A stretch of 64,000 nucleotides of DNA from Sphingomonas sp. PP-CC-1A-547 (GTDB lineage Bacteria > Pseudomonadota > Alphaproteobacteria > Sphingomonadales > Sphingomonadaceae): NCBI RefSeq assembly GCF_003610375.1, contig NZ_RAPZ01000010.1, positions 594,161 to 658,160 on the forward strand, read 5' to 3'. The position numbers and the translations under genes were made by a program. The notes beneath the pieces are model-generated. The model made no database searches. It was given only the letters and a program-made list of their open reading frames with translations, and was not told the origin of the DNA. This document shows positions 51,362-61,324 of the stretch, one piece after another (the first letter of the stretch is position 1; every line of letters begins with the position of its first letter).

Positions 51362-52726
51362 TTAACGAAGTCGATTGCCCTTGAGCTTCGCCTTCTTGAT
51401 CAGGTCGCCATACTGGTGCGCCAGCAGGTGCGACTGGATCTGCGTCACCGTGTCCATCGTCACGTTGACGACGATCAGCAGGCTGGTGCCACCGAGATAG
51501 AACGGAATCTGCAACGCGGTCACCAGATACTCCGGCAACAAGCAGATGATCGTCAGATACGCCGCACCGATCACGGTGATGCGCGTCAGCACGTAATCGA
51601 AGTAGTTCTCGGTGTTCTTGCCCGGGCGGATGCCGGGGATGAAACCGCCATTGCGCTTCAGATTGTCGGCGGTTTCCTCGGGGTTGAAGACGACCGCGGT
51701 GTAGAAGAACGAGAAGAAGATGATGCCGGCGCCGTACAGCAGCATGTACACAGGGCTGCCGTGCTGCAGGTACTGGTTGAGCGTGATGATGAAGTCACCC
51801 CACTTCGATTCACCCGCGACGCGCTGTCCGGCGAACTGCGAGATCGTCAGCGGCATCAGCAGCAGCGACGACGCGAAGATCGGCGGGATGACGCCGGCAG
51901 TGTTGATCTTCAGCGGCAGATGGCTGCGATCGGCCTGCATGCCGCGCTGCGTCTGGCGCTTGGGATACTGGATCAGGATGCGGCGCTGCGCGCGCTCCAT
52001 GAAGCAGATGAAGAGGATCAGCACGACCACCGCGACGACGATGCCGATCAGCTTGATCGGATCGAGCGAACCCGAGCGGCCACCTTCGAGCAGGTTGACG
52101 AGCGTGACGGGGAGATGCGCGACGATGCCGGCCATGATGATCAACGAGACGCCGTTGCCGATGCCGCGGCTGGTGATCTGCTCGCCGAGCCACATCAGGA
52201 ACATCGTACCGCCGATCAGCGAGATGACCGCGGCGACGCGGAACATCATGCCGGGCTCGATGACCGCCTGGATGCCCTGCGCGGCGCCGAGCGTCTCAAG
52301 GCCGACGGCGATGAAATAGCCCTGCACCGCGGTCAAGCCGACGGTGCCGTAGCGCGTGTACTGGTTGAGGCGCTTGCGGCCCGATTCGCCGTCCTTCTTG
52401 ATGGCGGCGAGCGTCGGCGACAGCGAGGTCGCGAGCTGCACCACGATCGAGGCGGTGATGTAGGGCATCACGCCGAGCGCGATCAGCGACATGCGGCTGA
52501 GCGAACCACCCGAGAAGGTGTTGAAGAAATCAAGCACACCGCCCTGCGTCTGCTGCGAGAGCAGGCCGAGCGCGGTCGGGTCGACACCCGGCAGCGGGAC
52601 ATAGCTGAGCAGGCGGAAAATGATCAGCGCACCGATCGTGAACCACAACCGCTTCTTGAGGTCGGTCGCCTTCGCGAATTTCGAAAGGCTGATGCTTTGC
52701 GCCATCTGGTCGGCTGCGGATGCCAT
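51362..52726 (-). CDS. secY: Preprotein translocase subunit SecY
   Basis: This 454-aa protein has ten membrane helices. KRLWFTIGALIIFRLLSYVP begins helix 1, and the plug and pore region SLIALGVMPYITASIVVQL and the cytoplasmic loop PEETADNLKRNGGFIPGIRP are typical. It forms the protein-conducting channel with SecE and SecG. It lies after rplO, separated by a 302-bp gap with a terminator-like hairpin and a dispersed repeat, so it may have its own promoter. Confidence 0.97.
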   Translation of the reverse strand: MASAADQMAQSISLSKFAKATDLKKRLWFTIGALIIFRLLSYVPLPGVDPTALGLLSQQTQGGVLDFFNTFSGGSLSRMSLIALGVMPYITASIVVQLATSLSPTLAAIKKDGESGRKRLNQYTRYGTVGLTAVQGYFIAVGLETLGAAQGIQAVIEPGMMFRVAAVISLIGGTMFLMWLGEQITSRGIGNGVSLIIMAGIVAHLPVTLVNLLEGGRSGSLDPIKLIGIVVAVVVLILFICFMERAQRRILIQYPKRQTQRGMQADRSHLPLKINTAGVIPPIFASSLLLMPLTISQFAGQRVAGESKWGDFIITLNQYLQHGSPVYMLLYGAGIIFFSFFYTAVVFNPEETADNLKRNGGFIPGIRPGKNTENYFDYVLTRITVIGAAYLTIICLLPEYLVTALQIPFYLGGTSLLIVVNVTMDTVTQIQSHLLAHQYGDLIKKAKLKGNRLR

Positions 52727-52843
52727 GCGTGTGATCGTCCTGGAAACAAAGAAGGCGGGATGCGTTGTGACCGCCCCCGCCGCTCATATAGGCGCAGCAG
52801 CGCGCTTGTCTAATGGCTAGACGAATTCCGGTCGCCCCCTGTC

Positions 52844-52917
52844 CCGTTCGTCCTGAGCGAAGTCGAAGGACATTGCCCAAAGTGACGTACCCTTCGACTT
52901 CGCTCAGGGCGAACGGA
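52844..52917. repeat. Dispersed repeat, GTTCGTCCTGAGCGAAGTCG type
   Basis: Inverted units at 52844-52872 and 52890-52917 flank 17 bp. The same sequence class is seen as a dispersed repeat in many sphingomonad genomes, by memory only. It lies between rplO and secY, upstream of secY on its strand. Confidence 0.75.
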
Positions 52918-52983
52918 GGAAGAGAGGTCGCTGATAGGGATCGACAGGAAGTCGGCGGCGAGAAGACGCCAAGTCAGGCAAAT

Positions 52984-53021
52984 AAAAAGGGGGCCAGCGC
53001 TTTCGCACCCGCCCCCTTTTT
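52984..53021 (-). terminator. Terminator-like hairpin between rplO and secY
   Basis: An 11-bp stem (52984-52994 with 53011-53021) is formed by AAAAAGGGGGC and GCCCCCTTTTT. On the leftward transcript the stem ends with a U-run. It begins 8 bp after the rplO stop and looks bidirectional. Confidence 0.85.
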
Positions 53022-53028
53022 GTCCGGC

Positions 53029-53571
53029 TTAAGCCTTGAACGACGCCTTGTGCGCCGCACGCTCCTTGTACTTCACGCCCTTCTTGGCGGCAGCCTTCTC
53101 GGCTGCGGGGACGAAGTGGATCACCTCGACCTTGCCGCCGATCTTCTCGACCGCTTCGATCGCGCCCTTCGACGCGCCGTCGACGGTGAACGAGAGGACC
53201 GTGGTCAGCTCGCCCTTGGCGAGGAGGCGGACGCCGTCCTTGCCGCCGCGTGCCAGGCCAGCGGCCTTCAGCGCGTCGTGGTCGAGCGTGGCGTTAGCCT
53301 CGATCTTGCCGGCGTCGACCGCGAGCTGGATCGCGCCGAGGTTGACCTCTGCGAAGTCCTTGCGGAAGATGTTGTTGAAGCCGCGCTTAGGCAGACGCAT
53401 GTGCAGTGGCATCTGGCCGCCTTCGAAGCCGGCGATGGACACGCCCTCGCGGCTCTTCTGGCCCTTCTGGCCACGGCCTGCGGTCTTGCCCTTGCCCGAG
53501 CCGATGCCGCGTCCGACGCGCATCTTGGACTTACGGGCACCTTCGTTATCGCGGAGTTCGTTGAGCTTCAT
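53029..53571 (-). CDS. rplO: 50S ribosomal protein L15
   Basis: This 180-aa protein starts [20 protein letters not shown] and continues with the Gly/Lys-rich [20 protein letters not shown] segment that threads into 23S r[20 protein letters not shown] and the C-terminal globular part are typical. The ATG at 53571 fits the family. It is flanked by terminator-like hairpins on both sides. Confidence 0.97.
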   Translation of the reverse strand: MKLNELRDNEGARKSKMRVGRGIGSGKGKTAGRGQKGQKSREGVSIAGFEGGQMPLHMRLPKRGFNNIFRKDFAEVNLGAIQLAVDAGKIEANATLDHDALKAAGLARGGKDGVRLLAKGELTTVLSFTVDGASKGAIEAVEKIGGKVEVIHFVPAAEKAAAKKGVKYKERAAHKASFKA

Positions 53572-53637
53572 GGTAATGCACTCGCTTTCGCTTGTTACGC
53601 GCTGGTTTGAAATCACCGGGTTCGAATCCGGAAATAA

Positions 53638-53662
53638 GGAAGGGGGCCGTTAGCCCCCTTCC
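53638..53662 (-). terminator. Terminator-like hairpin between rpmD and rplO
   Basis: A perfect 10-bp stem (53638-53647 with 53653-53662) with a 5-base loop is followed on the leftward strand by TTATTT. It lies between two genes normally cotranscribed. Confidence 0.82.
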
Positions 53663-53691
53663 CGGTATTTGTCACTAGGTAGCGTGAAGGC

Positions 53692-53868
53692 TCAGCCTTC
53701 GACGGATACCATGTGCTGCACCTTGCGGATCATGCCGCGGACCTCTGGGCTGTCTTCCAGCTCGCGGGTCTTGTGCATCTTGTTGAGACCGAGACCGATC
53801 AGCGTTGCGCGCTGATCCTTCTCGCGGCGGATCGGCGAACCGGTCTGCGTGATCTTGATGGTTGCCAT
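53692..53868 (-). CDS. rpmD: 50S ribosomal protein L30
   Basis: This short 58-aa protein is easily missed. It reads [20 protein letters not shown], then [20 protein letters not shown], the L30 signature, and ends VSVEG. It sits between rpsE and rplO as in almost all bacteria and starts 6 bp after the rpsE stop. Confidence 0.97.
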   Translation of the reverse strand: MATIKITQTGSPIRREKDQRATLIGLGLNKMHKTRELEDSPEVRGMIRKVQHMVSVEG

Positions 53869-53874
53869 GATCGC

Positions 53875-54663
53875 TTACTCCGTGATCGCAGCTGCATCGG
53901 CCTCGGCGGTCTTCGAACCACCATGGCCGAGCAGGTCGGCGATCTTCTTGCCGCGACGCTGTGCGACGGCCTTGGGCGAGGTCTGCTCGCCAAGGGCCTC
54001 GAACGTGGCGCGGATCATGTTGTAGGGGTTCGACGTGCCGACCGACTTGGTCACAACGTCCGCAACGCCCAGCGATTCGAAGACTGCGCGCATCGGGCCA
54101 CCGGCGATGATGCCCGTACCCTGAGGCGCCGACCGCAGCGTGACCTTGCCGGCACCGAAGTGACCGTTGCCGTCATGATGCAGCGTGCGACCGTCCTTCA
54201 ACGGAACGCGAACCATCTTCTTCTTGGCAGCAGCCGTCGCCTTCGAGATGGCTTCCGGCACTTCGCGTGCCTTGCCATGACCAAAGCCTGCACGACCCTT
54301 GCCGTCGCCGACGACGACCAGCGCTGCGAAGCCGAAGCGCTTACCGCCCTTGACCGTCTTCGAGACGCGGTTGATGTGCACGAGCTTCTCGATCAGCTCT
54401 TCGCCGCCATCGTCCGCACCGGGACGACCGCCACGATTGTCGCGACCGCGACCGCCGTCGCGACCACCGCGATTGCCGCCTGGGCCACCGCTGCGGTTAC
54501 CGCCGGGGCCACCACGACCACCGCCGCCACCGGGACCGCCGCGACCGCGACCGCCACCGTTGTTGCCCTGGTAGCCAGTGCTCTGCGGAACGTTCTGAGC
54601 CGTGACGTCCTGTGCGGTCGTCTCGGGAGCGATTACTGCCGGCGTGTTGTTTTCGTCAGCCAT
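53875..54663 (-). CDS. rpsE: 30S ribosomal protein S5 with Gly/Arg-rich N-terminal extension
   Basis: This 262-aa protein is much longer than E. coli S5 (167 aa). Residues 1-35 are Ala/Thr/Gln-rich, and 36-82 are RGG-type repeats ([19 protein letters not shown]). The S5 core follows from [20 protein letters not shown], with double-stranded-RNA fold and [17 protein letters not shown]. The core is complete, so the ribosomal role is sure. The RGG extension could bind RNA or be shed. Spacing to rplR is 3 bp. Confidence 0.97.
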   Translation of the reverse strand: MADENNTPAVIAPETTAQDVTAQNVPQSTGYQGNNGGGRGRGGPGGGGGRGGPGGNRSGGPGGNRGGRDGGRGRDNRGGRPGADDGGEELIEKLVHINRVSKTVKGGKRFGFAALVVVGDGKGRAGFGHGKAREVPEAISKATAAAKKKMVRVPLKDGRTLHHDGNGHFGAGKVTLRSAPQGTGIIAGGPMRAVFESLGVADVVTKSVGTSNPYNMIRATFEALGEQTSPKAVAQRRGKKIADLLGHGGSKTAEADAAAITE

Positions 54664-54666
54664 GTC

Positions 54667-55023
54667 TTAGAACTCCAATCCGGCTTCGCGCGCGGCATCG
54701 GCAAGAGCCTTCACGCGACCGTGGTAGAGGAAGCCGCCGCGATCGAACACGACCTGGGTCACGCCCGCTGCCTTGGCAGCCTCGGCGACGCGCTTGCCGA
54801 CCGAAGTCGCCGCGTCGATGTTGGCGCCGGACGTGCCGCGCACGTCCTTCTCCAGCGTCGAGGCCGATGCGACCGTCGTGCCAGCGGCATCGTCGATCAC
54901 CTGGGCATAGATGTGCTTGCCCGAGCGATGCACCGACAACCGCGGACGGGTGCCTGCACGTGCGCGGAGCGCGGTACGGTTGCGGCGACGCCGCTTGGCG
55001 AAAAGAGAAAGTCCCTTGGTCAT
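54667..55023 (-). CDS. rplR: 50S ribosomal protein L18
   Basis: This 118-aa protein starts [20 protein letters not shown] and has [18 protein letters not shown] and [20 protein letters not shown], the 5S-rRNA-binding L18 signature. Its start overlaps the rplF stop by one base. Confidence 0.97.
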   Translation of the reverse strand: MTKGLSLFAKRRRRNRTALRARAGTRPRLSVHRSGKHIYAQVIDDAAGTTVASASTLEKDVRGTSGANIDAATSVGKRVAEAAKAAGVTQVVFDRGGFLYHGRVKALADAAREAGLEF

Positions 55024-55556
55024 TACTTCTTCTTCCCTTCCTTGCGGAAGATGAACTCGCCGTCGTACTTAATACCCTTGCCCTTGTAAGGCTCGGGCTT
55101 GCGCCACTGACGAATTTCCGCGGCCAGCTGACCGACCATCTGCTTGTCCGAACCCGAGATCTCGATCGTCGTGTTGTCGGGGGTCTTGACTTCGATCCCC
55201 TCCGGCACGTCGATGTTGACGTCGTGGCTGTAGCCGAGCTGCAGCTTGAGGTTGCGACCCTGCGCTGCGGCACGATAGCCGACGCCGGTGATCAGCAGCT
55301 TCTTGGTGAAGCCTTCCGACACGCCGGTGACCAGGTTCTGCACCATGGTCCGCTGCATGCCCCAGAACGCGCGCGCGCGCTTAGTGTCGTTGGCCGGCTG
55401 CACCGAAATGCCGCCGTCTTCGATCGTGTAGCTGATCTCGTCGCGAAGCGGCATCTTGAGGGTACCCTTGGGGCCCTTCATGGTCAGCTGCTTGTTCTCG
55501 ATGGTCGGCGTGATGCCCGCCGGTACGGTGACCGGCTTCTTACCAATGCGGCTCAT
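55023..55556 (-). CDS. rplF: 50S ribosomal protein L6
   Basis: This 177-aa protein begins [20 protein letters not shown] and ends with the family signature [20 protein letters not shown]. Two L6 domains are present. The ATG lies in an ATGA overlap with the rpsH stop. Confidence 0.97.
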   Translation of the reverse strand: MSRIGKKPVTVPAGITPTIENKQLTMKGPKGTLKMPLRDEISYTIEDGGISVQPANDTKRARAFWGMQRTMVQNLVTGVSEGFTKKLLITGVGYRAAAQGRNLKLQLGYSHDVNIDVPEGIEVKTPDNTTIEISGSDKQMVGQLAAEIRQWRKPEPYKGKGIKYDGEFIFRKEGKKK

Positions 55557-55951
55557 CAGAACACCTCCGCGAGGACTTCGCCGCCGACATTCTGCTCGCG
55601 TGCTTCGGAATCCGACAGCACGCCGCGGGGCGTCGAGACGATGGTGATGCCGAGGCCGTTACGGACGCGCGGGAGTTCCTGCGAGCCGGAATAGACGCGA
55701 CGGCCGGGCTTCGAGACGCGCGCGACATGCTTGATCGCAGGCTGGCCCTCGAAATACTTCAGCTCGATGCGAAGGCCGGCCGCGGGGCCCATCTGCTCTT
55801 CGCTATAGCCACGGATATAGCCTTCGCGCTGCAGAACGTCGAGCACGCGGACGCGCAGCTTCGACGCCGGCGTGAGGACAGAGTCCTTCTTCGCGCGCTG
55901 GCCATTACGGATACGGGTGAGCAAATCACCCAGGGGATCGGTCACTGCCAT
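55556..55951 (-). CDS. rpsH: 30S ribosomal protein S8
   Basis: This 131-aa protein has [20 protein letters not shown] at the start and the RNA-binding C-terminal [20 protein letters not shown]. It binds 16S rRNA and, in other bacteria, represses the spc operon mRNA. Its start is 10 bp downstream of the rpsN stop. Confidence 0.97.
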   Translation of the reverse strand: MAVTDPLGDLLTRIRNGQRAKKDSVLTPASKLRVRVLDVLQREGYIRGYSEEQMGPAAGLRIELKYFEGQPAIKHVARVSKPGRRVYSGSQELPRVRNGLGITIVSTPRGVLSDSEAREQNVGGEVLAEVF

Positions 55952-55961
55952 GATTTAGTCC

Positions 55962-56267
55962 TTACCAGCTCGACTTCGTGACGCCGGGGATGAGGCCCTT
56001 GTTGGCCAGATCGCGCAGCTGAATACGGCAGAGCCGGAACTTGCGGTAATAGGCGCGCGGGCGACCGGTCAGCTCGCACCGGTTACGGATGCGGGTCGGG
56101 TTCGCGTTGCGCGGCAGTGCCGCCATCTTGAGGCGAGCGATCAGACGCTCTCCGTCGTCGAGCGTCTTGTCCGCTGCGATTGCCTTCAGTGCCGCGTACT
56201 TCGGGGCATACTGCTTGACCATGCGCTTGCGGCGCTCGTTCTTGTTGACTGAACTCAGTTTCGCCAT
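55962..56267 (-). CDS. rpsN: 30S ribosomal protein S14 (zinc-free long form)
   Basis: This 101-aa protein is the long form without the CxxC zinc pair. [20 protein letters not shown] and [15 protein letters not shown] at the end are diagnostic. It begins [20 protein letters not shown]. It is separated from rplE by a dispersed repeat. Confidence 0.97.
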   Translation of the reverse strand: MAKLSSVNKNERRKRMVKQYAPKYAALKAIAADKTLDDGERLIARLKMAALPRNANPTRIRNRCELTGRPRAYYRKFRLCRIQLRDLANKGLIPGVTKSSW

Positions 56268-56289
56268 CGACTTAAGTTCTTTCTTTGCT

Positions 56290-56391
56290 AGCTCCCCTTC
56301 CGCTTACGGGAGGGGTTGGGGGAGGGAAGGACCAACGCCTGTTAGGCGCGAGGCCCCTCCCCTGACCCCTCCCGCAAGCGGGAGGGGGACT
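56290..56391. repeat. Dispersed repeat inside the ribosomal cluster, CCTTCCGCTTACGGGAGGGG type
   Basis: Left unit around 56292-56327 and inverted right unit 56353-56391 form the same element as at 38868-38980, here between rplE and rpsN. An intergenic repeat within a ribosomal operon is unusual; the transcript must pass through its stem-loops. Confidence 0.87.
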
Positions 56392-56395
56392 TAGA

Positions 56396-57019
56396 TTAAG
56401 CTGCCTTCTTCTCGTCGGCAGCGTCGTCTTCGATCGGGAACGGGAAACCGAACAGACGGAGAAGCTCGCGAGCCTCGTCGTCGGTCTTTGCGGTCGTCGT
56501 CACGATCACATCCATGCCGCGGACCTTGTCGACCCGGTCATAGCTGATTTCTGGGAACACGATCTGCTCCTTGATACCGCAGGCATAGTTGCCACGGCCA
56601 TCGAAGCTCTTCGGGTTGAGCCCGCGGAAATCGCGGACGCGGGGAAGAGCGATCGTGATGAAACGGTCGAGGAACTCGTACATGCGCTCGCGGCGAAGGG
56701 TGACCTTCACGCCGATCGGCATGCCTTCACGCAGCTTGAACTGCGCGATCGACTTCTTGGCCTTCGTCACGACAGGCTTCTGGCCGGCGATCAGCTCCAT
56801 TTCGGAAGCAGCCTGGTCGACCTTCTTCTTGTCCTGCGTGGCTTCGCCGACGCCCATGTTCAGCACGATCTTGTCGAGCCGCGGGATCTCCATGACGTTC
56901 TTGTAACCGAACTTCTCGGTCATCGCCTTGATGATCGTCTCGTCGTACAGCTTGCGCATGCGCGCGACGTAGACGGCCTCGGTGCCGGTGTTCTCAGCGC
57001 CAGTGTTCTGATCAACCAT
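56396..57019 (-). CDS. rplE: 50S ribosomal protein L5
   Basis: This 207-aa protein carries the L5 motif [20 protein letters not shown] and [13 protein letters not shown], and the 5S-binding stretch [20 protein letters not shown]. It has an N-terminal extension of about 20 residues and an acidic tail ([11 protein letters not shown]) beyond the usual length of about 180. It overlaps the rplX stop by 8 bp. Confidence 0.97.
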   Translation of the reverse strand: MVDQNTGAENTGTEAVYVARMRKLYDETIIKAMTEKFGYKNVMEIPRLDKIVLNMGVGEATQDKKKVDQAASEMELIAGQKPVVTKAKKSIAQFKLREGMPIGVKVTLRRERMYEFLDRFITIALPRVRDFRGLNPKSFDGRGNYACGIKEQIVFPEISYDRVDKVRGMDVIVTTTAKTDDEARELLRLFGFPFPIEDDAADEKKAA

Positions 57020-57329
57020 TGATCTTCTCCCCGGTCTTGACGGCGACGCGGACCTTCTTGCCGTCCTGCTCCTCGAAGCGGACGCGGGTCGGCTTGCCGT
57101 CGGCGGTCACGTGCGCGACCTTCGAAACGTGCATCGGTGCTTCCTTGCGGATCAGGCCACCCTGCGGGTCACCCTGAGTCGGCTTGGTGTGGCGCACGGC
57201 GATGTTGACGCCCGATACGACGACCTTGTCGGTCTTCGGCATGGAGGCGGTGACTTCACCGGTCTTGCCCTTGTCCTTGCCGGACAGGACGATGACCTTG
57301 TCACCCTTCTTGATACGCTGCGACGCCAT
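57012..57329 (-). CDS. rplX: 50S ribosomal protein L24
   Basis: This 105-aa protein begins [20 protein letters not shown], the KOW-type L24 start, then [20 protein letters not shown]. The ATG at 57329 overlaps the rplN stop by one base. It is an early assembly protein of the large subunit. Confidence 0.97.
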   Translation of the reverse strand: MASQRIKKGDKVIVLSGKDKGKTGEVTASMPKTDKVVVSGVNIAVRHTKPTQGDPQGGLIRKEAPMHVSKVAHVTADGKPTRVRFEEQDGKKVRVAVKTGEKING

Positions 57330-57697
57330 TACAGCACCTCCGGCGCGAGGCTGATGATCTTCATGTGCTTCTTGCCGCGCAGCTCGCGAACGACTGGGCC
57401 GAAGATACGGGTGCCGATCGGCTCCTCGTTCTTGTTGACCAGCACCGCGGCATTGCCGTCGAAGCGGATGACCGTACCGTCTGCACGGCGGATATCCTTG
57501 GCGGTACGCACGATCACCGCGCGGTGAACGTCGCCCTTCTTCACACGGCCACGTGGCTGCGCTTCCTTGATGCTGACGACGATGATGTCGCCAACGCCTG
57601 CAACACGACGCTTGGAACCCCCAAGCACCTTGATGCACTGCACCCGCTTCGCGCCGCTGTTGTCAGCGACGTCGAGATTGGACTGCATCTGGATCAT
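57329..57697 (-). CDS. rplN: 50S ribosomal protein L14
   Basis: This 122-aa protein starts [20 protein letters not shown] and has the conserved [20 protein letters not shown]. It is separated from rpsQ by a 163-bp gap holding a terminator-like hairpin, so it may mark the start of a sub-operon. Confidence 0.97.
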   Translation of the reverse strand: MIQMQSNLDVADNSGAKRVQCIKVLGGSKRRVAGVGDIIVVSIKEAQPRGRVKKGDVHRAVIVRTAKDIRRADGTVIRFDGNAAVLVNKNEEPIGTRIFGPVVRELRGKKHMKIISLAPEVL

Positions 57698-57823
57698 GGA
57701 TCCGTATCCCTTCTCTGTCTCTGGGGTCGATACCGACCGAACCCCGCCTAAAAAATCACCCCGCCACGGACGAACCGCAGCGGGGAGGAGCGGCCGCTTA
57801 GCCGTTCCCGTTTACGAAAACAA

Positions 57824-57851
57824 GAGCGCAGGGAGTTGCCCCCCTGCCCTC
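57824..57851 (-). terminator. Terminator-like hairpin between rpsQ and rplN
   Basis: GAG-C-GCAGGG (57824-57833) pairs with CCCTGC-C-CTC (57842-57851) around an 8-base loop. On the leftward transcript TTGTTTTC follows. It lies 10 bp after the rpsQ stop. Confidence 0.7.
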
Positions 57852-57860
57852 GTGTTTGAT

Positions 57861-58133
57861 TCAGCCCTCGGCCGAAGCCCGCTCCGGCGTCGCGTGGGTG
57901 TTGACCCGCTCGATCACCTTCCAGGTCTTCAGCTTGGAGATCGGTGCGGTCTCTTCGATCCGCACGGTCTCGCCCTGCTTGAACTCGTTGCTCTCGTCAT
58001 GAGCATGATACTTCTTCGAGCGACGGATGATCTTCCCGTAGAGCGGGTGCTTCACCTTACGCTCGACGTTCACGACCACCGTCTTGTCGCCCTTGTCGGA
58101 CACGACCAGACCGGTCAGCACGCGCTTCGGCAT
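57861..58133 (-). CDS. rpsQ: 30S ribosomal protein S17
   Basis: This 90-aa protein begins [20 protein letters not shown] and includes [20 protein letters not shown] and [17 protein letters not shown], the OB-fold S17 pattern. The ATG at 58133 is the normal start. It follows rpmC by 10 bp. Confidence 0.97.
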   Translation of the reverse strand: MPKRVLTGLVVSDKGDKTVVVNVERKVKHPLYGKIIRRSKKYHAHDESNEFKQGETVRIEETAPISKLKTWKVIERVNTHATPERASAEG

Positions 58134-58143
58134 GATACGTTCC

Positions 58144-58350
58144 TTACTTCGCGGCTTCAGCGCTGGTGCGCTGAGCCTGCAGGGTCTTGATGCGAGCGAT
58201 GTCGCGGCGGACCTCACGAACGCGGCTCGGCTTTTCGAGCTGGTTCGTGGCGGCCTGGAAGCGCAGGTTGAACTGCTCGCGCTTCAGTTCGCCGAGCGAC
58301 TCCGACAGCTGGTCGTCGCTCTTGGTCTTCATGTCGTCGATACGAGCCAT
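58144..58350 (-). CDS. rpmC: 50S ribosomal protein L29
   Basis: This 68-aa two-helix protein reads [20 protein letters not shown] and ends with [13 protein letters not shown], the L29 signature. The ATG at 58350 lies 4 bp after the rplP stop. It lines the peptide exit and binds the signal recognition particle. Confidence 0.97.
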   Translation of the reverse strand: MARIDDMKTKSDDQLSESLGELKREQFNLRFQAATNQLEKPSRVREVRRDIARIKTLQAQRTSAEAAK

Positions 58351-58354
58351 GATC

Positions 58355-58789
58355 TTACTCGCCTCCCAGATGCGAGGTGTCGCCCAGGCGAGCAACGACC
58401 TTTACCTTGATCGGCAGCTTCATGGCCGCCCGCTCGAACGCCTCGGCGGCGATCTTGCCGTCGACGCCGTCGAGCTCGAACAGGATCCGACCCGGCTTGA
58501 CGCGAGCGGCCCAGTATTCCGGCGCGCCCTTGCCCTTACCCATGCGGACTTCGGCTGGCTTTCCCGAGACCGGAAGGTCTGGGAAAATGCGGATCCACAA
58601 ACGCCCCTGGCGCTTCATGTGACGCGTGATCGCGCGGCGGGCCGCCTCGATCTGGCGTGCGGTGATCCGGTCGGGTTCCATCGCCTTGAGGCCGTAGGAG
58701 CCGAAATTGAGCGAGAAGCCACTCTTGGCGTCGCCCGAAATCTTGCCCTTGAAGGCCTTCCGGAACTTGGTCTTTTTTGGTTGCAGCAT
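58355..58789 (-). CDS. rplP: 50S ribosomal protein L16
   Basis: This 144-aa protein begins [20 protein letters not shown] and has [20 protein letters not shown] and [20 protein letters not shown], typical L16 motifs near the peptidyl-transferase centre. It lies 15 bp after rpsC. Confidence 0.97.
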   Translation of the reverse strand: MLQPKKTKFRKAFKGKISGDAKSGFSLNFGSYGLKAMEPDRITARQIEAARRAITRHMKRQGRLWIRIFPDLPVSGKPAEVRMGKGKGAPEYWAARVKPGRILFELDGVDGKIAAEAFERAAMKLPIKVKVVARLGDTSHLGGE

Positions 58790-58804
58790 GTCTGTTCCTG
58801 CCCC

Positions 58805-59512
58805 TTAGCGACGATCGTCGCGCTGCGGCCGCACGCCGGAGGTTTGAGCCTCCATCATGATGCGGTCGTACGACGTCGGATCGTTGCCGAGAATCTCGCC
58901 CTTGAAGACCCAGACCTTCACGCCGCAAACGCCGTAGGACGTGTGCGCCGTAGCCTCGGCATAATCGATGTTCGCGCGCAGCGTGTGCAACGGAACCCGA
59001 CCCTCACGATAGCTCTCCGACCGTGCGATCTCGGCGCCGCCAAGACGGCCACCGCAGTTCACCCGGATGCCCTCGGCACCGAGACGCATCGCCGACTGGA
59101 CCGCACGCTTCATGGCGCGACGGAAGGCGATACGACGCTCGAGCTGATCGGCGATGCCCTGCGCGACGAGACGCGCATCGACTTCCGGCTTGCGGATCTC
59201 GACGATGTTCAGCGACACGGTCGACGACGTCATCTTGCCGATCGTCGAACGCAGCTTCTCGATGTCCGCACCCTTCTTGCCGATGATCACGCCGGGGCGT
59301 GCAGCGAAGATGGAGATGCGGGCCAGCTTTGCCGGACGCTCGATGACCACCTTGGAGATCGCGGCCTGCGGCAGCGTCTTCATGATGAATGCGCGGATCT
59401 TGAGATCCTCGAGCAGAAGCCGACCATAGTCGGCGCCTTCGGCGTACCAGCGGCTATCCCAGGTACGGTTGATCTGCAGACGCAGACCGATGGGGTTGCT
59501 CTTCTGACCCAT
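58805..59512 (-). CDS. rpsC: 30S ribosomal protein S3
   Basis: This 235-aa protein begins [20 protein letters not shown]. The KH domain has [19 protein letters not shown], and the C-terminal domain [20 protein letters not shown] is typical. It overlaps the rplV stop by one base. It forms part of the mRNA entry helicase. Confidence 0.98.
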   Translation of the reverse strand: MGQKSNPIGLRLQINRTWDSRWYAEGADYGRLLLEDLKIRAFIMKTLPQAAISKVVIERPAKLARISIFAARPGVIIGKKGADIEKLRSTIGKMTSSTVSLNIVEIRKPEVDARLVAQGIADQLERRIAFRRAMKRAVQSAMRLGAEGIRVNCGGRLGGAEIARSESYREGRVPLHTLRANIDYAEATAHTSYGVCGVKVWVFKGEILGNDPTSYDRIMMEAQTSGVRPQRDDRR

Positions 59513-59889
59513 TATGCTTCTTCCTGCTCGCGCACGACGATGCGCAGACGGCTGAATGGCTTGAGAATGCGGGTCGACTTGCCGCGGCCGCGGGTAGCGA
59601 AGCGCTTCATCGTGATCGACTTGCCGACCGAAGCCTCGGCGACGACGAGTGCGTCGACGTCGAGGTTATGGTTGTTCTCGGCGTTGGCGATGGCCGAGGC
59701 CAGCACCTTGCGCGCTTCGATCGCCATGCCCTTGGTCGAGAAGGCGAGGATGTTCATCGCATCGCCGACCTTCTTGCCACGGATCAGCGCGGCCACGAGG
59801 CCGAGCTTCTGCGCGGAACCACGGATCTGCGTACCGACCGAAAGCGCCTCGTTGTCCGCGACCTTGCGCGGGCTGACTTGCTTAGACAT
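59512..59889 (-). CDS. rplV: 50S ribosomal protein L22
   Basis: This 125-aa protein has the L22 signature [20 protein letters not shown] and the exit-tunnel beta hairpin around [20 protein letters not shown]. It overlaps neighbours on both sides by single bases, a compact operon layout. Confidence 0.97.
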   Translation of the reverse strand: MSKQVSPRKVADNEALSVGTQIRGSAQKLGLVAALIRGKKVGDAMNILAFSTKGMAIEARKVLASAIANAENNHNLDVDALVVAEASVGKSITMKRFATRGRGKSTRILKPFSRLRIVVREQEEA

Positions 59890-60164
59890 CAGCGCTTGCC
59901 CTTCTTGTCGGCGGAGTGGCCGGGGAAGTAGCGCGTGGGCGCGAACTCACCGAGCTTCATGCCGACCATGTCTTCGTTGACCGAGACGGGCACGAACTTG
60001 CGGCCGTTATAGACGTTGAACGTGAGACCCACGAACGACGGCAGGATCGTCGAGCGACGCGACCAGGTCTTGATCGGCGAACGCGCGTTGGTGTCCTGGG
60101 CGGTTTCTGCCTTCTTGAGCAGATGAAGGTCCACGAAGGGGCCCTTCCAGACTGAACGAGCCAT
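59889..60164 (-). CDS. rpsS: 30S ribosomal protein S19
   Basis: This 91-aa protein begins [20 protein letters not shown] and contains [20 protein letters not shown] and [12 protein letters not shown], all standard S19. It starts 1 bp after the rplB stop. Confidence 0.98.
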   Translation of the reverse strand: MARSVWKGPFVDLHLLKKAETAQDTNARSPIKTWSRRSTILPSFVGLTFNVYNGRKFVPVSVNEDMVGMKLGEFAPTRYFPGHSADKKGKR

Positions 60165-60165
60165 G

Positions 60166-61005
60166 TTAGCCCTTCCTCTTCGTCGAATGACGCGACCGGA
60201 TGATCATCTTGTCGGTCGACTTGTTATGACGCGTGCGCGCACCCTTCGTCGGCTTGCCCCAAGGCGTAACCGGATGACGGCCACCCGAGGTACGGCCTTC
60301 ACCACCGCCGTGCGGATGGTCGACCGGGTTCTTGGCGACGCCGCGCGTCAGAGGACGGATACCCATCCAGCGCGAACGGCCTGCCTTGCCCAGGTTCTGG
60401 TTCTGGTTGTCGGGGTTCGAGACCGCGCCAACCGTCGCCATGCAATCGCTGCGGATGTAGCGCTGCTCGCCCGAGTTCAGGCGGACCATCACCATGCCCT
60501 TGTCGCGACCGACGACCTGCACGTACGTGCCGGCCGAACGGGCGATCTGGCCACCCTTCATCGGCTTCATCTCCACGTTGTGGACGATGGTGCCGACCGG
60601 CATCTGACCGAGTTCCATGGCATTGCCTGGCTTCACGTCGGTCTTCTTGGCCGCGAGGACCTTGTCGCCGACGGCCAGACGCTGTGGCGCCAGGATGTAG
60701 GCGAGTTCCTCGTCCGGGTACTTGACCAGGGCGATGAACGCGGTGCGGTTGGGATCATACTCGATCCGCTCGACAGTGCCTTCGACGTCCCACTTGCGAC
60801 GCTTGAAGTCGATGTAGCGGTACTTCTGCTTGTGACCGCCGGCGATGCCGCGCGAGGTCACATGGCCCTTGTTGTTACGACCGCCGGTCTTGTGCTTACC
60901 TTCGGTCAGCGCCTTGACGGGGCGACCCTTCCAGAGCGACGACTTGTCGACCAGGATGAGACCGCGGCGTGCCGGCGATGTCGGATTATAATGCTTGAGT
61001 GCCAT
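60166..61005 (-). CDS. rplB: 50S ribosomal protein L2
   Basis: This 279-aa protein starts [20 protein letters not shown]. The peptidyl-transferase-proximal segment [20 protein letters not shown] includes the conserved His. It is required for subunit association. Gap to rplW is 4 bp. Confidence 0.98.
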   Translation of the reverse strand: MALKHYNPTSPARRGLILVDKSSLWKGRPVKALTEGKHKTGGRNNKGHVTSRGIAGGHKQKYRYIDFKRRKWDVEGTVERIEYDPNRTAFIALVKYPDEELAYILAPQRLAVGDKVLAAKKTDVKPGNAMELGQMPVGTIVHNVEMKPMKGGQIARSAGTYVQVVGRDKGMVMVRLNSGEQRYIRSDCMATVGAVSNPDNQNQNLGKAGRSRWMGIRPLTRGVAKNPVDHPHGGGEGRTSGGRHPVTPWGKPTKGARTRHNKSTDKMIIRSRHSTKRKG

Positions 61006-61009
61006 GGCC

Positions 61010-61324
61010 TCAGATCCCCGTCGTCACGTCGATGGACTGACCGTCCTTCAACGTCACGATTGCCTTTTTCATGTCGGAGCGCGAGTAGTTCGTGCCCTTC
61101 CACTTCTTGGTCTTGCCCTTCTGGACGAGCGTGTTCACGCCGACGACGTTCACGTCGAACAGCGCCTCGACGGCCGCCTTGATCTCGGGCTTCGTGGCAT
61201 CGTTCGATACCTTGAACACAACCGCGTTGAACTCCGACAGGGTCGTCGTCTTCTCGGTGATGTGCGGGGCCAGGATAACGTCGTAATGACGATTATCGAT
61301 GCCCGCCTTCTGCTTCTTAGCCAT
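61010..61324 (-). CDS. rplW: 50S ribosomal protein L23
   Basis: This 104-aa protein has [20 protein letters not shown] and [19 protein letters not shown], typical L23. Its start overlaps the rplD stop by 8 bp. It docks trigger factor and SRP at the exit tunnel. Confidence 0.97.
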   Translation of the reverse strand: MAKKQKAGIDNRHYDVILAPHITEKTTTLSEFNAVVFKVSNDATKPEIKAAVEALFDVNVVGVNTLVQKGKTKKWKGTNYSRSDMKKAIVTLKDGQSIDVTTGI

